64,000 bases of DNA, taken from contig JAJVDF010000298.1 of assembly GCA_022410635.1 (NCBI GenBank), forward strand, positions 1,347,755 to 1,411,754, read 5' to 3'. Source of the DNA: Tretioscincus oriximinensis (Eukaryota > Chordata > Lepidosauria > Squamata > Gymnophthalmidae). Below the pieces are notes generated by a model. That model worked only from the letters and a program-made list of their open reading frames with translations. It searched no databases and had not been told where the DNA came from. The translations under genes and the position numbers were made by a program. Numbering within the stretch: position 1 is the first letter of the stretch; each line of letters opens with the position of its first letter. This document shows, piece by piece, positions 47,501 through 50,515 of this stretch.

Positions 47501-49793
47501 TGCTATCTGCTATGTTTTGGAAGTGGAATATACTTACCTTTGAGATATATCAACATTTGCCTGGAGTGTTGTCTTTGAGACTTCGTTTCATACCAGAAGA
47601 GCCGCTTTTCATGTTTTTCCTTTTCTTCTCAGTTCTCACAACACATTCTGCATTATCTTATTTTTTGCCACTTAGGCAGGATGTAAGAGCAGAAGAAAGT
47701 ATTCCCCTTGTCTTCTGCTCAAGATGCCCAGAAGCAGTTGGTAAGCCAGTGTGACAGATGGGATACAGGACTAGATGAATGGTGCCCCTGGTTATGTTTC
47801 TAAACCTGGTATCTGTTATCCTGCCAGCAGCTGCTGAAAGCAGCTCAAAGGGGAAGGAAGATAGAAGAGAAAGAGATACAAAGCACAAAACCTCTAGCCT
47901 TCTCTCTGTCTCACTGTTGCTTTTTTGGCAATAGTCGTGGGGGATGAGAAATAACTGGGAGCCGAGAATCCAGGACTGCTAATTTTTGCAACCACACTGA
48001 GCTGTTTTCATCCAGCTGCAGCTCCAGCCTGGAATTCTGTAAAAGCCTGCATGGGAACGTGTGACAGCAAGTCCACAGGGTGTATTATGCAGAGATGTGA
48101 TTCGAACTTTCGGTTCACTATGGCTTTCTTGGATTGTTAGAACATTCCTTGATTCGCTTTCAACCACAGAGTGTTTCAGTTTGCATACAGGCCATGCAAA
48201 CCACCCAGTTTGCTGTAAACCAACTGAACCAGTTTGGCAAAACTACGTCACACTACGCTAACAAAACTCTGATAGTGCACAATAATTGGGCGATTCTCTA
48301 CAGGACTCAGCGAAATAGCTATTTTAATCTGGGCCCCCAATATCTAGCAAGGGATCTCAAAGCACCTTGGAGATTTGCAAGAAAAAGTTAGGCAGTGTGA
48401 ACTTCCATAGACAAGTCTACTTCTTCAGAAATACACTTGCTCAGACCCAGAAGATAGGGATGGCAAACCTCTATAACTATAGCAAGCATTCCTCAGACTA
48501 CAGTACCCATCACATGAAGTAAAAAACCCCAATACAACAGAGCCTGAATGGTACCCAGATCCAAGTTATTACAGGACAGATTGAGAATAGAAAGCAACAG
48601 AACCCCATTATTGATCACACACAGCTTTCAATTGAGGCCGCTCACACATATCAATGAACTACAACCTATTCTAGAAAATAATGCTGCTCTCTCAAGAGCA
48701 CTTGGTGGCAGAACTTTGGTTGCCTAGAGATCTCAAGCAGTTACTCACACGTAAGAAGACACAAAGCACAGATGAACAAACAGGTACAGGACTCTGCCAC
48801 AAACCCAGATGCCAATTCTGCCCACACTTCCACTCTAACAATATATAATCATGGGCCCTAATCACACCACTCACAATATTAGAGGCACTTTCACTTGCTC
48901 GTCCTCTAAGGTGGTGTATTCCATTTTCTGCCAACAATGTCCTTCAGCACTCTACATTGGGACTGTCCCTATGCCAGAGAATAAATGGATACAAATTCAG
49001 AATGACAACTCCCAGGACATTGACTCTCAGACCTCAGAACAACAGTCCTTAAACAAAGAAACTACAAAGGAAGATTTAAATTGTGAAGCAGCAGGACCAA
49101 AATACATCCACAAATTCCATTCCCTGTATAAGGTTTCCTGATACACTGTACATATTGCAACACCACTTAACTTTCCAGTCTTTTGAAAGCATTATTGGAC
49201 TTATTAGCTCTCCTCTTTTCTGCATATTTGATGGATGTACATTCAGCCGGCTGCATCTCTTTCCTCCAGGCATTTCCCTCCACTTTAAAATGATTGATTT
49301 CCACACTTTAGCTGTTTTTATCACCTAGCTAATTCCCATTCCACATTTACATGTCCTTTGCGACCTCCTAAACTCAGTTTCCTGTAACATTTGTTCCTGA
49401 CATTGTTCTCCTAGCATCTGATGAAGTAGACATGTCTGCCGCCCACTTTTCTCCTGTTAATCTCCAAGTGCTACTAGTGCCCTTGCTGGACTTTCTTATT
49501 AAGACTAACATGGCTGTTTCTTTGAAGTCTTTAGAAATAAACAGTTTAGATGGCTCAGGAATGGATAAATCAGTGGAGCCCATATGATGAAATGCAGAAG
49601 TTGTCATTAATCAAGGAGGACATCCTACTTGNTCATCTTGAACCCAGTAACTGTATTGTTCCCGTTGATCTTGCTAAACATGAAGCTACATTTAGTGTCT
49701 CTCTTTTATTTGAAAGCAGTGGTTGACACTGATTTAAAAGCGGTGGTTGATTCTGGCGATAATAAAACAAAAAGAGGTTGTGAGATACAATGA
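11162..49793 (+). CDS. INF2: INF2, inverted formin 2: full coding span, 21 coding exons (CAAX form)
   Basis: Formin that nucleates and elongates actin filaments and also severs and depolymerises them; in mammals it acts at the ER, at mitochondrial division sites and in vesicle traffic. The spliced reading frame is continuous over exons 2-22 (4239 nt, 1412 codons plus stop; human is about 1249). Domains in order: DID about residues 30-280, linker, FH1 about 443-607, FH2 about 635-1031, WH2/DAD at 1043-1063, long Ser/Asp/Asn-rich tail, C-terminal CEIQ. The N-terminus ([20 protein letters not shown]), the FH2 motif [17 protein letters not shown] and the DAD motif [20 protein letters not shown] closely match mammalian INF2 as I remember it. 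The start at 11162 has A at -3 and matches the known N-terminus. The extra length comes from the FH1 repeats and the tail. Identity is very secure; exon edges are read from splice consensus and reading phase, without transcript data. Confidence 0.96.
11628..12078. mobile_element. Penelope-like non-coding element with inverted ends
   Basis: About 100-bp arms in inverted orientation (GGCTAGTAGCACTTAGAGAC at left; TTAGTCTCTAAGTGCCACTA GCC near the right end) and a right terminus CTAACACGGCTATTTCTCTG. Flanked by a 15-bp duplication ATGTACCAAGATTGG (11613-11627, 12079-12093). It lies 72 bp after the exon 2 donor. Confidence 0.75.
12094..13225. other. Intron 2 stretch without recognised elements
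   Basis: A C/T-rich part (12130-12330) with a short CCA microsatellite near 12297-12315, then AT-rich DNA. No exon or known repeat seen. Confidence 0.4.
13230..13500 (+). mobile_element. SINE (tRNA-headed squamate family)
   Basis: Head GCTCAGGTGTTAAGAGTCGG, body CAACTCAGCTGTTTGAAGGA, CTGGTGGGGAAGATCGAATA, GTAAGCCGCTTTGTA and GGGTATAAGTGCCAGATTCT followed by a TTC/TCC tail. Confidence 0.75.
13505..13690. mobile_element. Penelope-like terminal module, palindromic copy
   Basis: TAGCACCTTGGAGACTAACC at left and GTTAGTGTCTAAGGTGCTAC at right are inverted; the centre has ACAAGTCTACTTCTTCAGAT and CCTATGAAAGTTCATGCTG. It starts directly at the tail of the preceding SINE. Confidence 0.65.
13925..14283 (+). 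mobile_element. CR1 LINE 3' end, split by an unnamed repeat
   Basis: CR1 runs 13925-14112 (TTTCTGACAATAAGGATGAT, GTTGCCACAGATGGTGGTGA, GGTTTAGTGAATCCAGCACG) and its terminal AAATCCCTTCCAACTCTATG AAT resumes near 14259. The unnamed repeat lies between. Confidence 0.7.
14112..14262 (+). repeat. Unnamed interspersed repeat, copy 2, nested in CR1
   Basis: GCAGCTTCAATGGATTTGCA, AAGAGGAAATTTTTGGCAGG, TGCCTGCAACATCTTCTGAA, CATTAAAGCAGCAATTCTCT. Homologous to 3676-3790 and 33935-34035. Confidence 0.6.
14337..14452 (+). CDS. INF2: INF2 exon 3: DID
   Basis: Acceptor TTTGTAG at 14336; residues 132-170 ([20 protein letters not shown] and on to ALDHYK). The exon must end after the AAG at 14450-14452 because the next exon continues with SVKSQQYRF in phase 0, as in human. 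The base pair following it is GC, not GT (AAG|GCAAGT), so this is a GC-AG intron. The open frame continues 95 codons into the intron to a stop at 14738-14740. Confidence 0.93.
14453..14740 (+). other. Open intron read-through after exon 3
   Basis: 95 sense codons and a stop continue in frame from exon 3 past its GC donor. If the intron were retained, a 265-residue protein would result: a truncated DID plus a novel tail. About 14487-14600 of it derives from a minus-strand CR1/L3-type repeat (the GAATCAGACCAAAGGTCCCATCTGT tract), so the open frame may be chance. Confidence 0.4.
14940..15310 (-). mobile_element. Helitron (non-autonomous), copy A
   Basis: On the minus strand it ends with a hairpin (GCATTACCATAATGC) and CTAG before T (14940-14943). 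Inside are a long C/T-rich tract (15000-15210) and the conserved GACTCAGAACTTTGGCAGCC segment shared with copies at 40359 and 58250. The 5' TACATATAATCAAACG start is decayed. Confidence 0.7.
15788..16130. mobile_element. Two SINE pieces, head to tail in opposite orientations
   Basis: 15788-15925 is a reverse 3' half (TTTTTGTACTCTGCTTTTCT, AAAGCAGCTTACAAGCTTCT). 15945-16130 is a forward Sauria-like body (TTGGGCCAGTCACAG, CTCTCTCAGCCCCACCACTT, GGGTGTCCGTTGTGGAGAAA) with an L2-like tail GAGTATAGGGCGGGATATAA and (AAAT)n. Confidence 0.65.
16305..16590. mobile_element. Penelope-like terminal module with a CR1 fragment inside
   Basis: Inverted arms around ACACCTTAGAATCTGACAAG and CTTGTTTGTCTCTACGCTGC, centre CGTAGACAAGTCTACTTCTT. 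At 16383-16460 a reverse CR1 end (AGAATCATAGAATCAGAGTT GGAAGGG) has inserted. Confidence 0.6.
16591..17820. other. Intron 3 stretch without recognised elements; includes an assembly gap
   Basis: Ten unresolved bases at 17145-17154 mark a gap of unknown true size. Open frames on both strands at 16645-17049 have no recognisable homology. Confidence 0.4.
17821..17980 (+). CDS. INF2: INF2 exon 4: DID
   Basis: Long T-rich acceptor ending CACAG at 17820 and donor GTAAGG at 17981. Encodes residues 171-223 plus one base: [16 protein letters not shown] through [10 protein letters not shown]. This matches the core of the human DID almost residue for residue. Phase 0 in, phase 1 out. Confidence 0.95.
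18185..18410 (+). mobile_element. Sauria SINE
   Basis: tRNA-derived head with GGTTTGATTCTGG (B-box-like), then CAGCTGGGTGGCCTTGGGCT, CAGAGCTCTCTCAGCCCCAC, GGTCTCTGTTGTGAAGAGAA and AGCAACTTTGATTCCTTTCA GG. This body is diagnostic of the squamate Sauria SINE family. Confidence 0.85.
18550..18695 (-). mobile_element. SINE fragment (Sauria-like body, L2-like tail)
   Basis: (TTTA)n tail, ATCCGAAAATCCCAGGGCAC, GTGAAGTAGGCAGGGCTGAG AGAG: reverse copy related to 15945-16130. Confidence 0.6.
18946..19154. mobile_element. Foldback hAT-like MITE, copy 2
   Basis: Ends TAGGATGACCAGATGACC and GGTGATCTGGTCAGCCTA; inside, GAAAACTCATTTTTGGGGTG and its complement. No clear target duplication remains. Confidence 0.75.
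19318..19351 (+). CDS. INF2: INF2 exon 5: 34-nt microexon of DID
   Basis: Very short exon between CTTCTAG and GTGAGT, coding [12 protein letters not shown] across its junctions (residues 224-235, both end codons split). Recognised by the human counterpart GLQLLDVLARLR and by perfect phase continuity (phase 1 in, phase 0+2 out). Too short for ORF finders. Confidence 0.93.
19766..20452 (-). mobile_element. CR1/L3-like LINE 3' end with C-terminal ORF2
   Basis: An open minus-strand frame (19969-20445) encodes the C-terminal end of LINE ORF2: [60 protein letters not shown] and [11 protein letters not shown]. The 3' UTR reaches 19766 and ends in the TTCTTATGTTCTTA signature. Reverse transcriptase core is missing (5' truncated). 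Confidence 0.85.
20453..21040. other. Intron 5 stretch without recognised elements
   Basis: Unique-looking DNA with some GC-rich parts; no known repeat identified. Confidence 0.35.
21266..21462 (-). repeat. CR1/L3-like 3' tail inside LINE remnant
   Basis: AAGAACATAAGAAGAGCCAT ACTGGATCAGGCC: reverse tail, about 95 percent like 19766-19960 by eye. Confidence 0.75.
21465..21755 (+). mobile_element. SINE (tRNA-headed squamate family) inside LINE remnant
   Basis: Head GGCACAGTGGTACAGAGGTT AAGAGC, then CAACCTAGCTGTTCGAAAGC, TGGTGGGGGTAGATAGATGT and GCGGGATATAAAAACCCAAT with short ATT/CTT tail. Confidence 0.8.
22257..22453. mobile_element. Tigger/pogo-like MITE, copy 1
   Basis: Inverted ends TATAGGTGAATCCCTGTTAT AA and GTTATAACGGGGATTCCACC TGTATA, with TA at the outer edge; internal GTTATAACGAAATCCCATTA T. 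No transposase. Confidence 0.7.
22935..23076 (+). CDS. INF2: INF2 exon 6: end of DID
   Basis: Acceptor CTGTAG at 22934, donor GTGAGT at 23077. Encodes residues 235-282: [20 protein letters not shown], then [20 protein letters not shown], ending ALFNK. The acidic run [11 protein letters not shown] is shared with human INF2. Confidence 0.95.
23245..23440 (+). repeat. CR1/L3-like 3' tail
   Basis: GGGATGGAGCAATAGGCAGC, GCCTTCTACTTGAGAATGCC CAGG, GCTGGACCAGATAGTATGTG and ATTCAGCAGGACCCTCCTTA T. Confidence 0.65.
23536..23723. mobile_element. hAT MITE, 188 bp, perfect target duplication
   Basis: Ends CAGGGGTGGGCAATTAATTT and TTGCCCAGGTCTG, typical hAT. Flanked by identical 8-bp TTCTAGAT at 23528-23535 and 23724-23731. 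GC-rich core. Confidence 0.88.
24351..24492 (+). CDS. INF2: INF2 exon 7: DID/dimerisation region
   Basis: Acceptor TGTTTCAG at 24350. Starts in phase 0 with [20 protein letters not shown] and ends ILLAND plus one base before GTAAGT at 24493 (residues 283-329). The helical leucine-rich sequence matches the human segment VSAQLLSVLQGLLHLEP. Confidence 0.95.
24853..25300 (-). mobile_element. L2-like LINE 3' end with ORF2 C-terminus
   Basis: Minus-strand frame 25003-25284 encodes [55 protein letters not shown], then a 3' UTR with GCCGCCCTGAGACCTTCGGG TATAGGGCGG and a (TAAA)n tail at 24853-24890. This C-terminal pattern is typical of vertebrate L2-group LINEs. Confidence 0.8.
25301..26072. other. 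Intron 7 stretch without recognised elements
   Basis: Ends with the C/T-rich acceptor tract of exon 8 (26030-26072). Otherwise nothing recognised. Confidence 0.4.
26073..27041 (+). CDS. INF2: INF2 exon 8: linker, FH1 proline-rich domain, start of FH2
   Basis: Largest internal exon (969 nt, residues 330-652). It opens with [20 protein letters not shown], then a Ser/Thr/Pro-rich linker, then FH1 with PPPPPLPG motifs that recruit profilin-actin and SH3/WW partners. FH2 starts near [16 protein letters not shown]. Most of FH1 is a tandem array of 12-residue units. Two acceptors are possible, after 26072 or 26078 (six nt apart, same frame); I chose 26073 because it preserves the human spacing. Donor GTGCGT at 27042. 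One unresolved base at 26878 falls in a Gly/Ala-type repeat position. Confidence 0.95.
26528..26886 (+). repeat. INF2: Coding minisatellite in INF2 FH1, 36-bp units
   Basis: Seven consecutive 36-bp units starting at 26528, 26564, 26600, 26636, 26672, 26708 and 26744, each coding G-I-P-(P/T/L)-P-P-P-L-P-G-x-x, followed by three or four shortened or varied units. The DNA units are nearly identical (ATCCCCCCACCTCCACCTCT core), which indicates recent unequal exchange or slippage. Confidence 0.95.
27042..28035. other. Intron 8: AT-rich with inverted repeat, no known element
   Basis: TTTTCAACTAGTATGTATAT (about 27388) and its near complement ATATACATGCTAGTTGAAAA (about 27429) flank a TA run, forming a stem of about 20 bp. 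A second TA-rich run lies at 27598-27700. Confidence 0.5.
28036..28181 (+). CDS. INF2: INF2 exon 9: FH2 lasso/linker
   Basis: Acceptor TCTTTCAG, donor GTATGC at 28182. Residues 653-701: [20 protein letters not shown], then [18 protein letters not shown], ending KVEPKE. The MWAS motif and S-I-E-x-L-F-x-F-P match the N-terminal FH2 of INF2. Confidence 0.95.
28358..28644 (+). mobile_element. Possible Helitron, copy D
   Basis: Begins A|TCTCTACTATTAAGAAGAAG, includes ACCAATGACAGGGCTCGGAA TTTTG that matches copy A, and ends CTAG|T at 28641-28644. No 3' hairpin is visible, so the 3' boundary is uncertain. Confidence 0.5.
28853..29175 (+). mobile_element. SINE with duplicated tRNA-like head
   Basis: GGATAGCTCAGTCGCTAAG and GATTAGCTCAGTCGCTAAG (A-box-like) occur twice, 30 bp apart, then GGGTCTCAAAGCC (B-box-like), AGCCAACCCAGCTATTCAAA, CTGGTGGGGAAGATAGAATG, GCGGGGTATAAAAACCCAAT TCTTG. 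Confidence 0.85.
29188..29275 (+). repeat. CR1/L3-like 3' tail
   Basis: CCAGAAGCAACTGGTGACCA, GAGACAGAATGCTGGAATAG ATGG, terminal TTACGTTCTCAAG. Confidence 0.5.
29781..29842 (+). CDS. INF2: INF2 exon 10: FH2
   Basis: 62-nt exon, acceptor ATAACAG, donor GTGAGA. Encodes [20 protein letters not shown] plus two bases of the following Cys (residues 702-722). [20 protein letters not shown] is nearly invariant between this sequence and human. Confidence 0.96.
29908..30214. mobile_element. Penelope-like non-coding element with inverted ends
   Basis: Left CAGCAAAGGAGCTAGTGGCA CTTTGAGATTAAC...; right CTACTAGCCCCTTTGCTGGA CTTTCTACTAGACTAACATG GCTATTTGTCTGAAA. Same family as 11628-12078. Confidence 0.7.
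30470..32209. other. Intron 10 stretch; one possible inverted-repeat element
   Basis: GATGGAAACAAACC...AGAATCCCAAA near 30827-30870 is roughly inverted at 31190-31240 (TTTGGGATTCTGGTGACGGC ...GTTTTGTTTCCATC). Remainder not recognised. Confidence 0.35.
32210..32312 (+). CDS. INF2: INF2 exon 11: FH2
   Basis: Acceptor CTCTGTAG, donor GTAAGA. Residues 722-756: [20 protein letters not shown] then [15 protein letters not shown]. Only 126 nt of intron separate it from exon 12. Confidence 0.96.
32439..32524 (+). CDS. INF2: INF2 exon 12: FH2
   Basis: Acceptor CCCCATAG, donor GTAATG. Residues 757-784 plus two bases: [20 protein letters not shown] then YLLLLGVP. Corresponds to human [20 protein letters not shown]. 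Confidence 0.95.
32600..32830 (+). mobile_element. CR1 LINE 3' end
   Basis: GGAAGGACTAGAAGCAACAG, TTCTGACAATAAGGGTGATG, GGTTGGACCCAATGACCCTG, TCCTTTCCAACTCTATGAGC. Forward in intron 12. Confidence 0.8.
33680..33780 (+). CDS. INF2: INF2 exon 13: FH2
   Basis: Acceptor TTGTTCTAG, donor GTAAAT. Residues 785-818: [20 protein letters not shown] then [14 protein letters not shown]. [12 protein letters not shown] is conserved with human. Confidence 0.95.
33935..34035 (+). repeat. Unnamed interspersed repeat, copy 3
   Basis: TGCAGCTTCAATGGGTGCAG AAAAGAGGAACATTTACCAG G; homologous to 3676-3790 and 14112-14262. Ends less clearly. Confidence 0.5.
34395..34657 (+). mobile_element. CR1/L3-like LINE 3' end
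   Basis: AGACAGGACTAGACAGGTTT, GGGATGGAGCAACAGGCAGG, AGGCTGCCCAGGTGCATCTA, GCTGGACTAGATGGGCTGTG GCC and TGTGGCTCTTCTTATGTTCT TA. Cleanest copy of this tail. Confidence 0.8.
34658..35513. other. Intron 13 stretch without recognised elements
   Basis: A 17-A run near 34900; no known element. Ends in the exon 14 acceptor. Confidence 0.35.
35514..35584 (+). CDS. INF2: INF2 exon 14: FH2 core motif
   Basis: Acceptor CTTTCCAG after a T-rich tract, donor GTAAGC. Residues 819-842: [20 protein letters not shown] then FLNY. Contains the G-N-F-x-N motif typical of FH2 domains. Confidence 0.95.
35735..35855. mobile_element. Penelope-like terminal fragment
   Basis: GTAGCTGTGTTAGTCTGAAG, CTATGAAAGCTCATTCTTCC TAC, CTTAAGGTACTATGAGATCC CCTTG. 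Confidence 0.5.
36195..36302 (+). CDS. INF2: INF2 exon 15: FH2 core motif
   Basis: 108 nt, phase 0 at both ends; acceptor TTTATTAG, donor GTATTT. Residues 843-878: [20 protein letters not shown] then [16 protein letters not shown]. This is the most conserved part of FH2. Confidence 0.96.
36336..36520. mobile_element. Tigger/pogo-like MITE, copy 2
   Basis: Aligns to the reverse complement of 22257-22453: CCCCGTTATAAGAAATGCCA AGGGGTC, CATTGTAACCAATGTTATTC, AGATTTGTTTGTTATTCTGC. Opposite orientation to copy 1. Confidence 0.65.
36521..37633. other. Intron 15 stretch without recognised elements
   Basis: AT-rich with a short TTTA run near 36970; nothing identified. Confidence 0.35.
37634..37873. 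mobile_element. hAT MITE
   Basis: Ends CAGTGATTCCCAACCTTTTT TGGCC and GGCCCACATTGGGAACCAGG G. Flanks CTCCAAAC and CACTAAAC agree at 6 of 8 bases. Related to 46796-46980. Confidence 0.75.
38310..38380 (+). CDS. INF2: INF2 exon 16: FH2
   Basis: Acceptor CAAACAAG (weak pyrimidine tract upstream but in phase), donor GTAAGG. Residues 879-901: [20 protein letters not shown] then KAA, plus two bases of Gly. Human counterpart [20 protein letters not shown]. Confidence 0.94.
38455..38745 (-). mobile_element. SINE (tRNA-headed squamate family)
   Basis: GAAGAATCTGGTTTTTACAC TCC, ATAAGGTTAATTATCACTTG AAGG, AATAGCTGAGTTGGCTAGAG, TCTCTCAGTTGGAAGACCTG. Confidence 0.75.
39005..39115 (+). repeat. CR1/L3-like 3' tail
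   Basis: TGTAATTGGTGGGCCACTGT GTGAGACAGAATGCTGG, then TACAGCAGGGATCCTCC. Confidence 0.55.
39592..39987. mobile_element. hAT-like non-autonomous element
   Basis: Left end CAGGGTGGGGAAGGGCAG, right end TTTCACCACCCCTT; flanks CTTTAGAC (39584-39591) and CTTTAGGT (39988-39995) agree at 6 of 8. No coding sequence. Confidence 0.6.
40160..40280 (+). CDS. INF2: INF2 exon 17: FH2 coiled-coil region
   Basis: Acceptor TTTCCAG, residues 902-942: [20 protein letters not shown] then [20 protein letters not shown] and Q. The donor is atypical (CAG|GTTGGC). A Helitron copy begins 78 nt downstream at 40359. Confidence 0.93.
40359..40810 (+). mobile_element. Helitron (non-autonomous), copy B, complete
   Basis: Starts A|TCTGTACATATAATAAAATG, ends with hairpin GTTGCATTACCGTAACGCAA C, then a short spacer and CTAG|T at 40807-40811. 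Insertion between A and T, TC start, hairpin and CTRR end are the Helitron rules. The middle is a purine-rich GGAA/GAAA tract. No rolling-circle protein. Confidence 0.82.
40811..41555. other. Remainder of intron 17
   Basis: No recognised element. Confidence 0.35.
41556..41720 (+). CDS. INF2: INF2 exon 18: FH2, end of core
   Basis: 165 nt, phase 0 at both ends. Acceptor TCTTTCAG, donor GTTTGG (weak). Residues 943-997, including [40 protein letters not shown] and RDLYLKALK, all aligned to human FH2. Confidence 0.95.
41838..41940 (+). CDS. INF2: INF2 exon 19: basic helix at FH2 end
   Basis: Acceptor TTTGCAG, donor GTAAGT. Residues 998-1031: [20 protein letters not shown] then [14 protein letters not shown]. 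This is the charged helix that closes FH2. Intron 18 before it is only 117 nt. Confidence 0.95.
42119..42307. mobile_element. Foldback hAT-like MITE, copy 3
   Basis: TAGGCTGACCAGATGATCC / GGTCATCTGGTCATCCTA with long complementary arms. Flanks GTTAGGGG and GCTAGGGN match at 6 of 7 readable positions. Confidence 0.8.
42345..42796 (+). mobile_element. CR1/L3-like LINE 3' end
   Basis: Old copy; CATGCATTGGATAGATAAGG TGAATAGAGAAAA matches the reverse of 20190-20230; later AGCTTGAAGATAGGATTAGA C, GCAGGGCTCCTCTGATGTTC TTATG. Confidence 0.65.
42798..42960. mobile_element. Penelope-like terminal module abutting exon 20
   Basis: AAGGGTAAGCAGCATGAGCT TTTGTAGCGAAGTC, then CCTACCTTTTTGCATGTTAA TG, and terminus CAGACTTAACACGGCCTTCT CTCTGAA. 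Exon 20 begins 14 nt later. Confidence 0.65.
42975..43136 (+). CDS. INF2: INF2 exon 20: WH2/DAD autoinhibitory motif
   Basis: Residues 1032-1085. [20 protein letters not shown] (1043-1062) is the combined WH2/DAD that binds actin monomers, drives filament severing/depolymerisation and contacts the DID. Acceptor CTTGCAG at 42974, donor GTAAGA at 43137. The acceptor's pyrimidine tract lies at the end of a Penelope-like repeat that stops at 42960. Confidence 0.95.
43137..44809. other. Intron 20 without recognised elements
   Basis: A GC-richer patch at 44000-44230 stands out from AT-rich surroundings, but I can assign no function. Confidence 0.35.
44810..45715 (+). CDS. INF2: INF2 exon 21: low-complexity C-terminal tail
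   Basis: 906 nt, residues 1086-1387. Acceptor GATTAGCAG at 44809, donor GTAAGT at 45716; the in-frame TAA at 45721-45723 is intronic. Poorly conserved Ser/Asp/Asn/Glu-rich tail with five tandem 11-residue units at 1239-1293. Near the end [11 protein letters not shown] and a basic cluster [12 protein letters not shown] match the human tail (SFSEDAVTDSS, GKRRKKRPSRS), which fixes the frame and identity. Confidence 0.94.
45268..45432 (+). repeat. INF2: Coding minisatellite in INF2 tail, five 33-bp units
   Basis: Five in-frame units of 11 codons: [22 protein letters not shown] (twice), [22 protein letters not shown] (residues 1239-1293). Units two and three are almost identical in DNA, so expansion was recent. 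Confidence 0.95.
46225..46422. mobile_element. Foldback hAT-like MITE, copy 4
   Basis: TAGGCTGACCAGAAGACCCC ... GGGGTCATCTGGTCAGCCTA; flanks AATGAGGT and AATGAGGC agree at 7 of 8. Confidence 0.85.
46796..46980. mobile_element. hAT MITE, decayed
   Basis: Ends CTGTGGTTCTATCG and GTGGCC...TTGGGATCCATTG; internal GGGGGCAATTTGATTTTTAA GGGGG shared in inverse with 37634-37873. Confidence 0.6.
47115..47222 (+). repeat. CR1/L3-like 3' tail
   Basis: TTGAGAATGCCAAGAAACAA, GGGCCACTGTGTGGGATTGG, ATCCAGTAGGGCTCCTTTTA. Confidence 0.5.
47685..47805 (+). repeat. CR1/L3-like 3' tail, decayed
   Basis: CTTCTGCTCAAGATGCCCAG AAGCAGTTGG, then ACTAGATGAATGG. Confidence 0.4.
48342..49527 (+). mobile_element. Penelope-like element with broken GIY-YIG endonuclease
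   Basis: Two frames of one decayed protein: [17 protein letters not shown] (about 48790-48840) has the paired-Cys linker motif, and after a frameshift [20 protein letters not shown] then SALYIGT (48880-48965) is the start of a GIY-YIG nuclease. Both are characteristic of Penelope-like retroelements. Reverse transcriptase is absent. Ends carry the same inverted terminal modules as 11628-12078. Confidence 0.78.
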
Positions 49794-49794
49794 G
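49717..49794 (+). CDS. INF2: INF2 exon 22: CAAX C-terminus (alternative)
   Basis: Joins exon 21 in phase 1 and encodes [20 protein letters not shown] then GCEIQ and TGA (49791-49793). [13 protein letters not shown] corresponds to human SDDNKTKKLCVIQ. The terminal C-E-I-Q is a CAAX-type signal; in mammals prenylation of this Cys ties INF2 to the ER. The donor GAG|GTATGT follows the stop by one base, so the stop is too near the last junction to trigger nonsense-mediated decay. Alternative acceptors exist at 49719 (AAGCAG) and perhaps 49740. Confidence 0.92.
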
Positions 49795-50254
49795 GTATGT
49801 AAACCTTGAAGGGTGCTTCTCTGTGTGCGCTAATTGTTGCATTGGGACCGTACATACCTAATGATCATTTCCACGTAAACACATGCTTCTGCCTCTGTTA
49901 CCTAATTATGCACACTGCAGGATGTATTTCCCCCTCAAAAGGCTTTTATTTGTCTGTGTGTGATTTCAACTTCTGTCCCTGCTGGAGCCACTAGCAAGGC
50001 TCTTTGTTGCTCAGGATCAGGTCTGGGATCCAAGTCTTTTGTGTCAGCCAAACATCATTTCTTCCCAGGAAAATCTTGTCTTCTCTTATATTGTCTTAAT
50101 GTCATCAAACGTTTGGGAATAACAAAACACCCTTCCTTTGCCCAATTACTATTTCCTATGTCCTAAAATGCTGTAAAGATGCAATTGCTGTTATGATCAT
50201 CTATGATGCTGTGGAGGTTATACACATAGGCAGTGGTGGCTTGTAGCTTTAAGA

Positions 50255-50515
50255 AGAAGAACTGGGTTATTATACCCCACTTTCTCACCCAAAGGGATTC
50301 AAAGCAGCTTACAAACTATTTTTGAAGGCATACATTCTATCTTCCCCATCGCATTGAGATGACGGTATCAAGTCATCTACTTGCGATTGCTGACTTTCGC
50401 ACAGCTAGGTTGGCTGAAGCTCAGTCCAGTAGAGAGTGCTCAGTCCTCTCCATGACAGAAACATAGGCCTCGAATGGCCAACCTCTCTATTGAAACCCCT
50501 GTGCTGCACTCCTAA
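50255..50515 (-). mobile_element. SINE (tRNA-headed squamate family)
   Basis: AAGAAGAACTGGGTTATTAT ACCCC, CAAAGCAGCTTACAAACTAT, CACAGCTAGGTTGGCTGAAG, CTGTGCTGCACTCC at the head. Confidence 0.75.
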
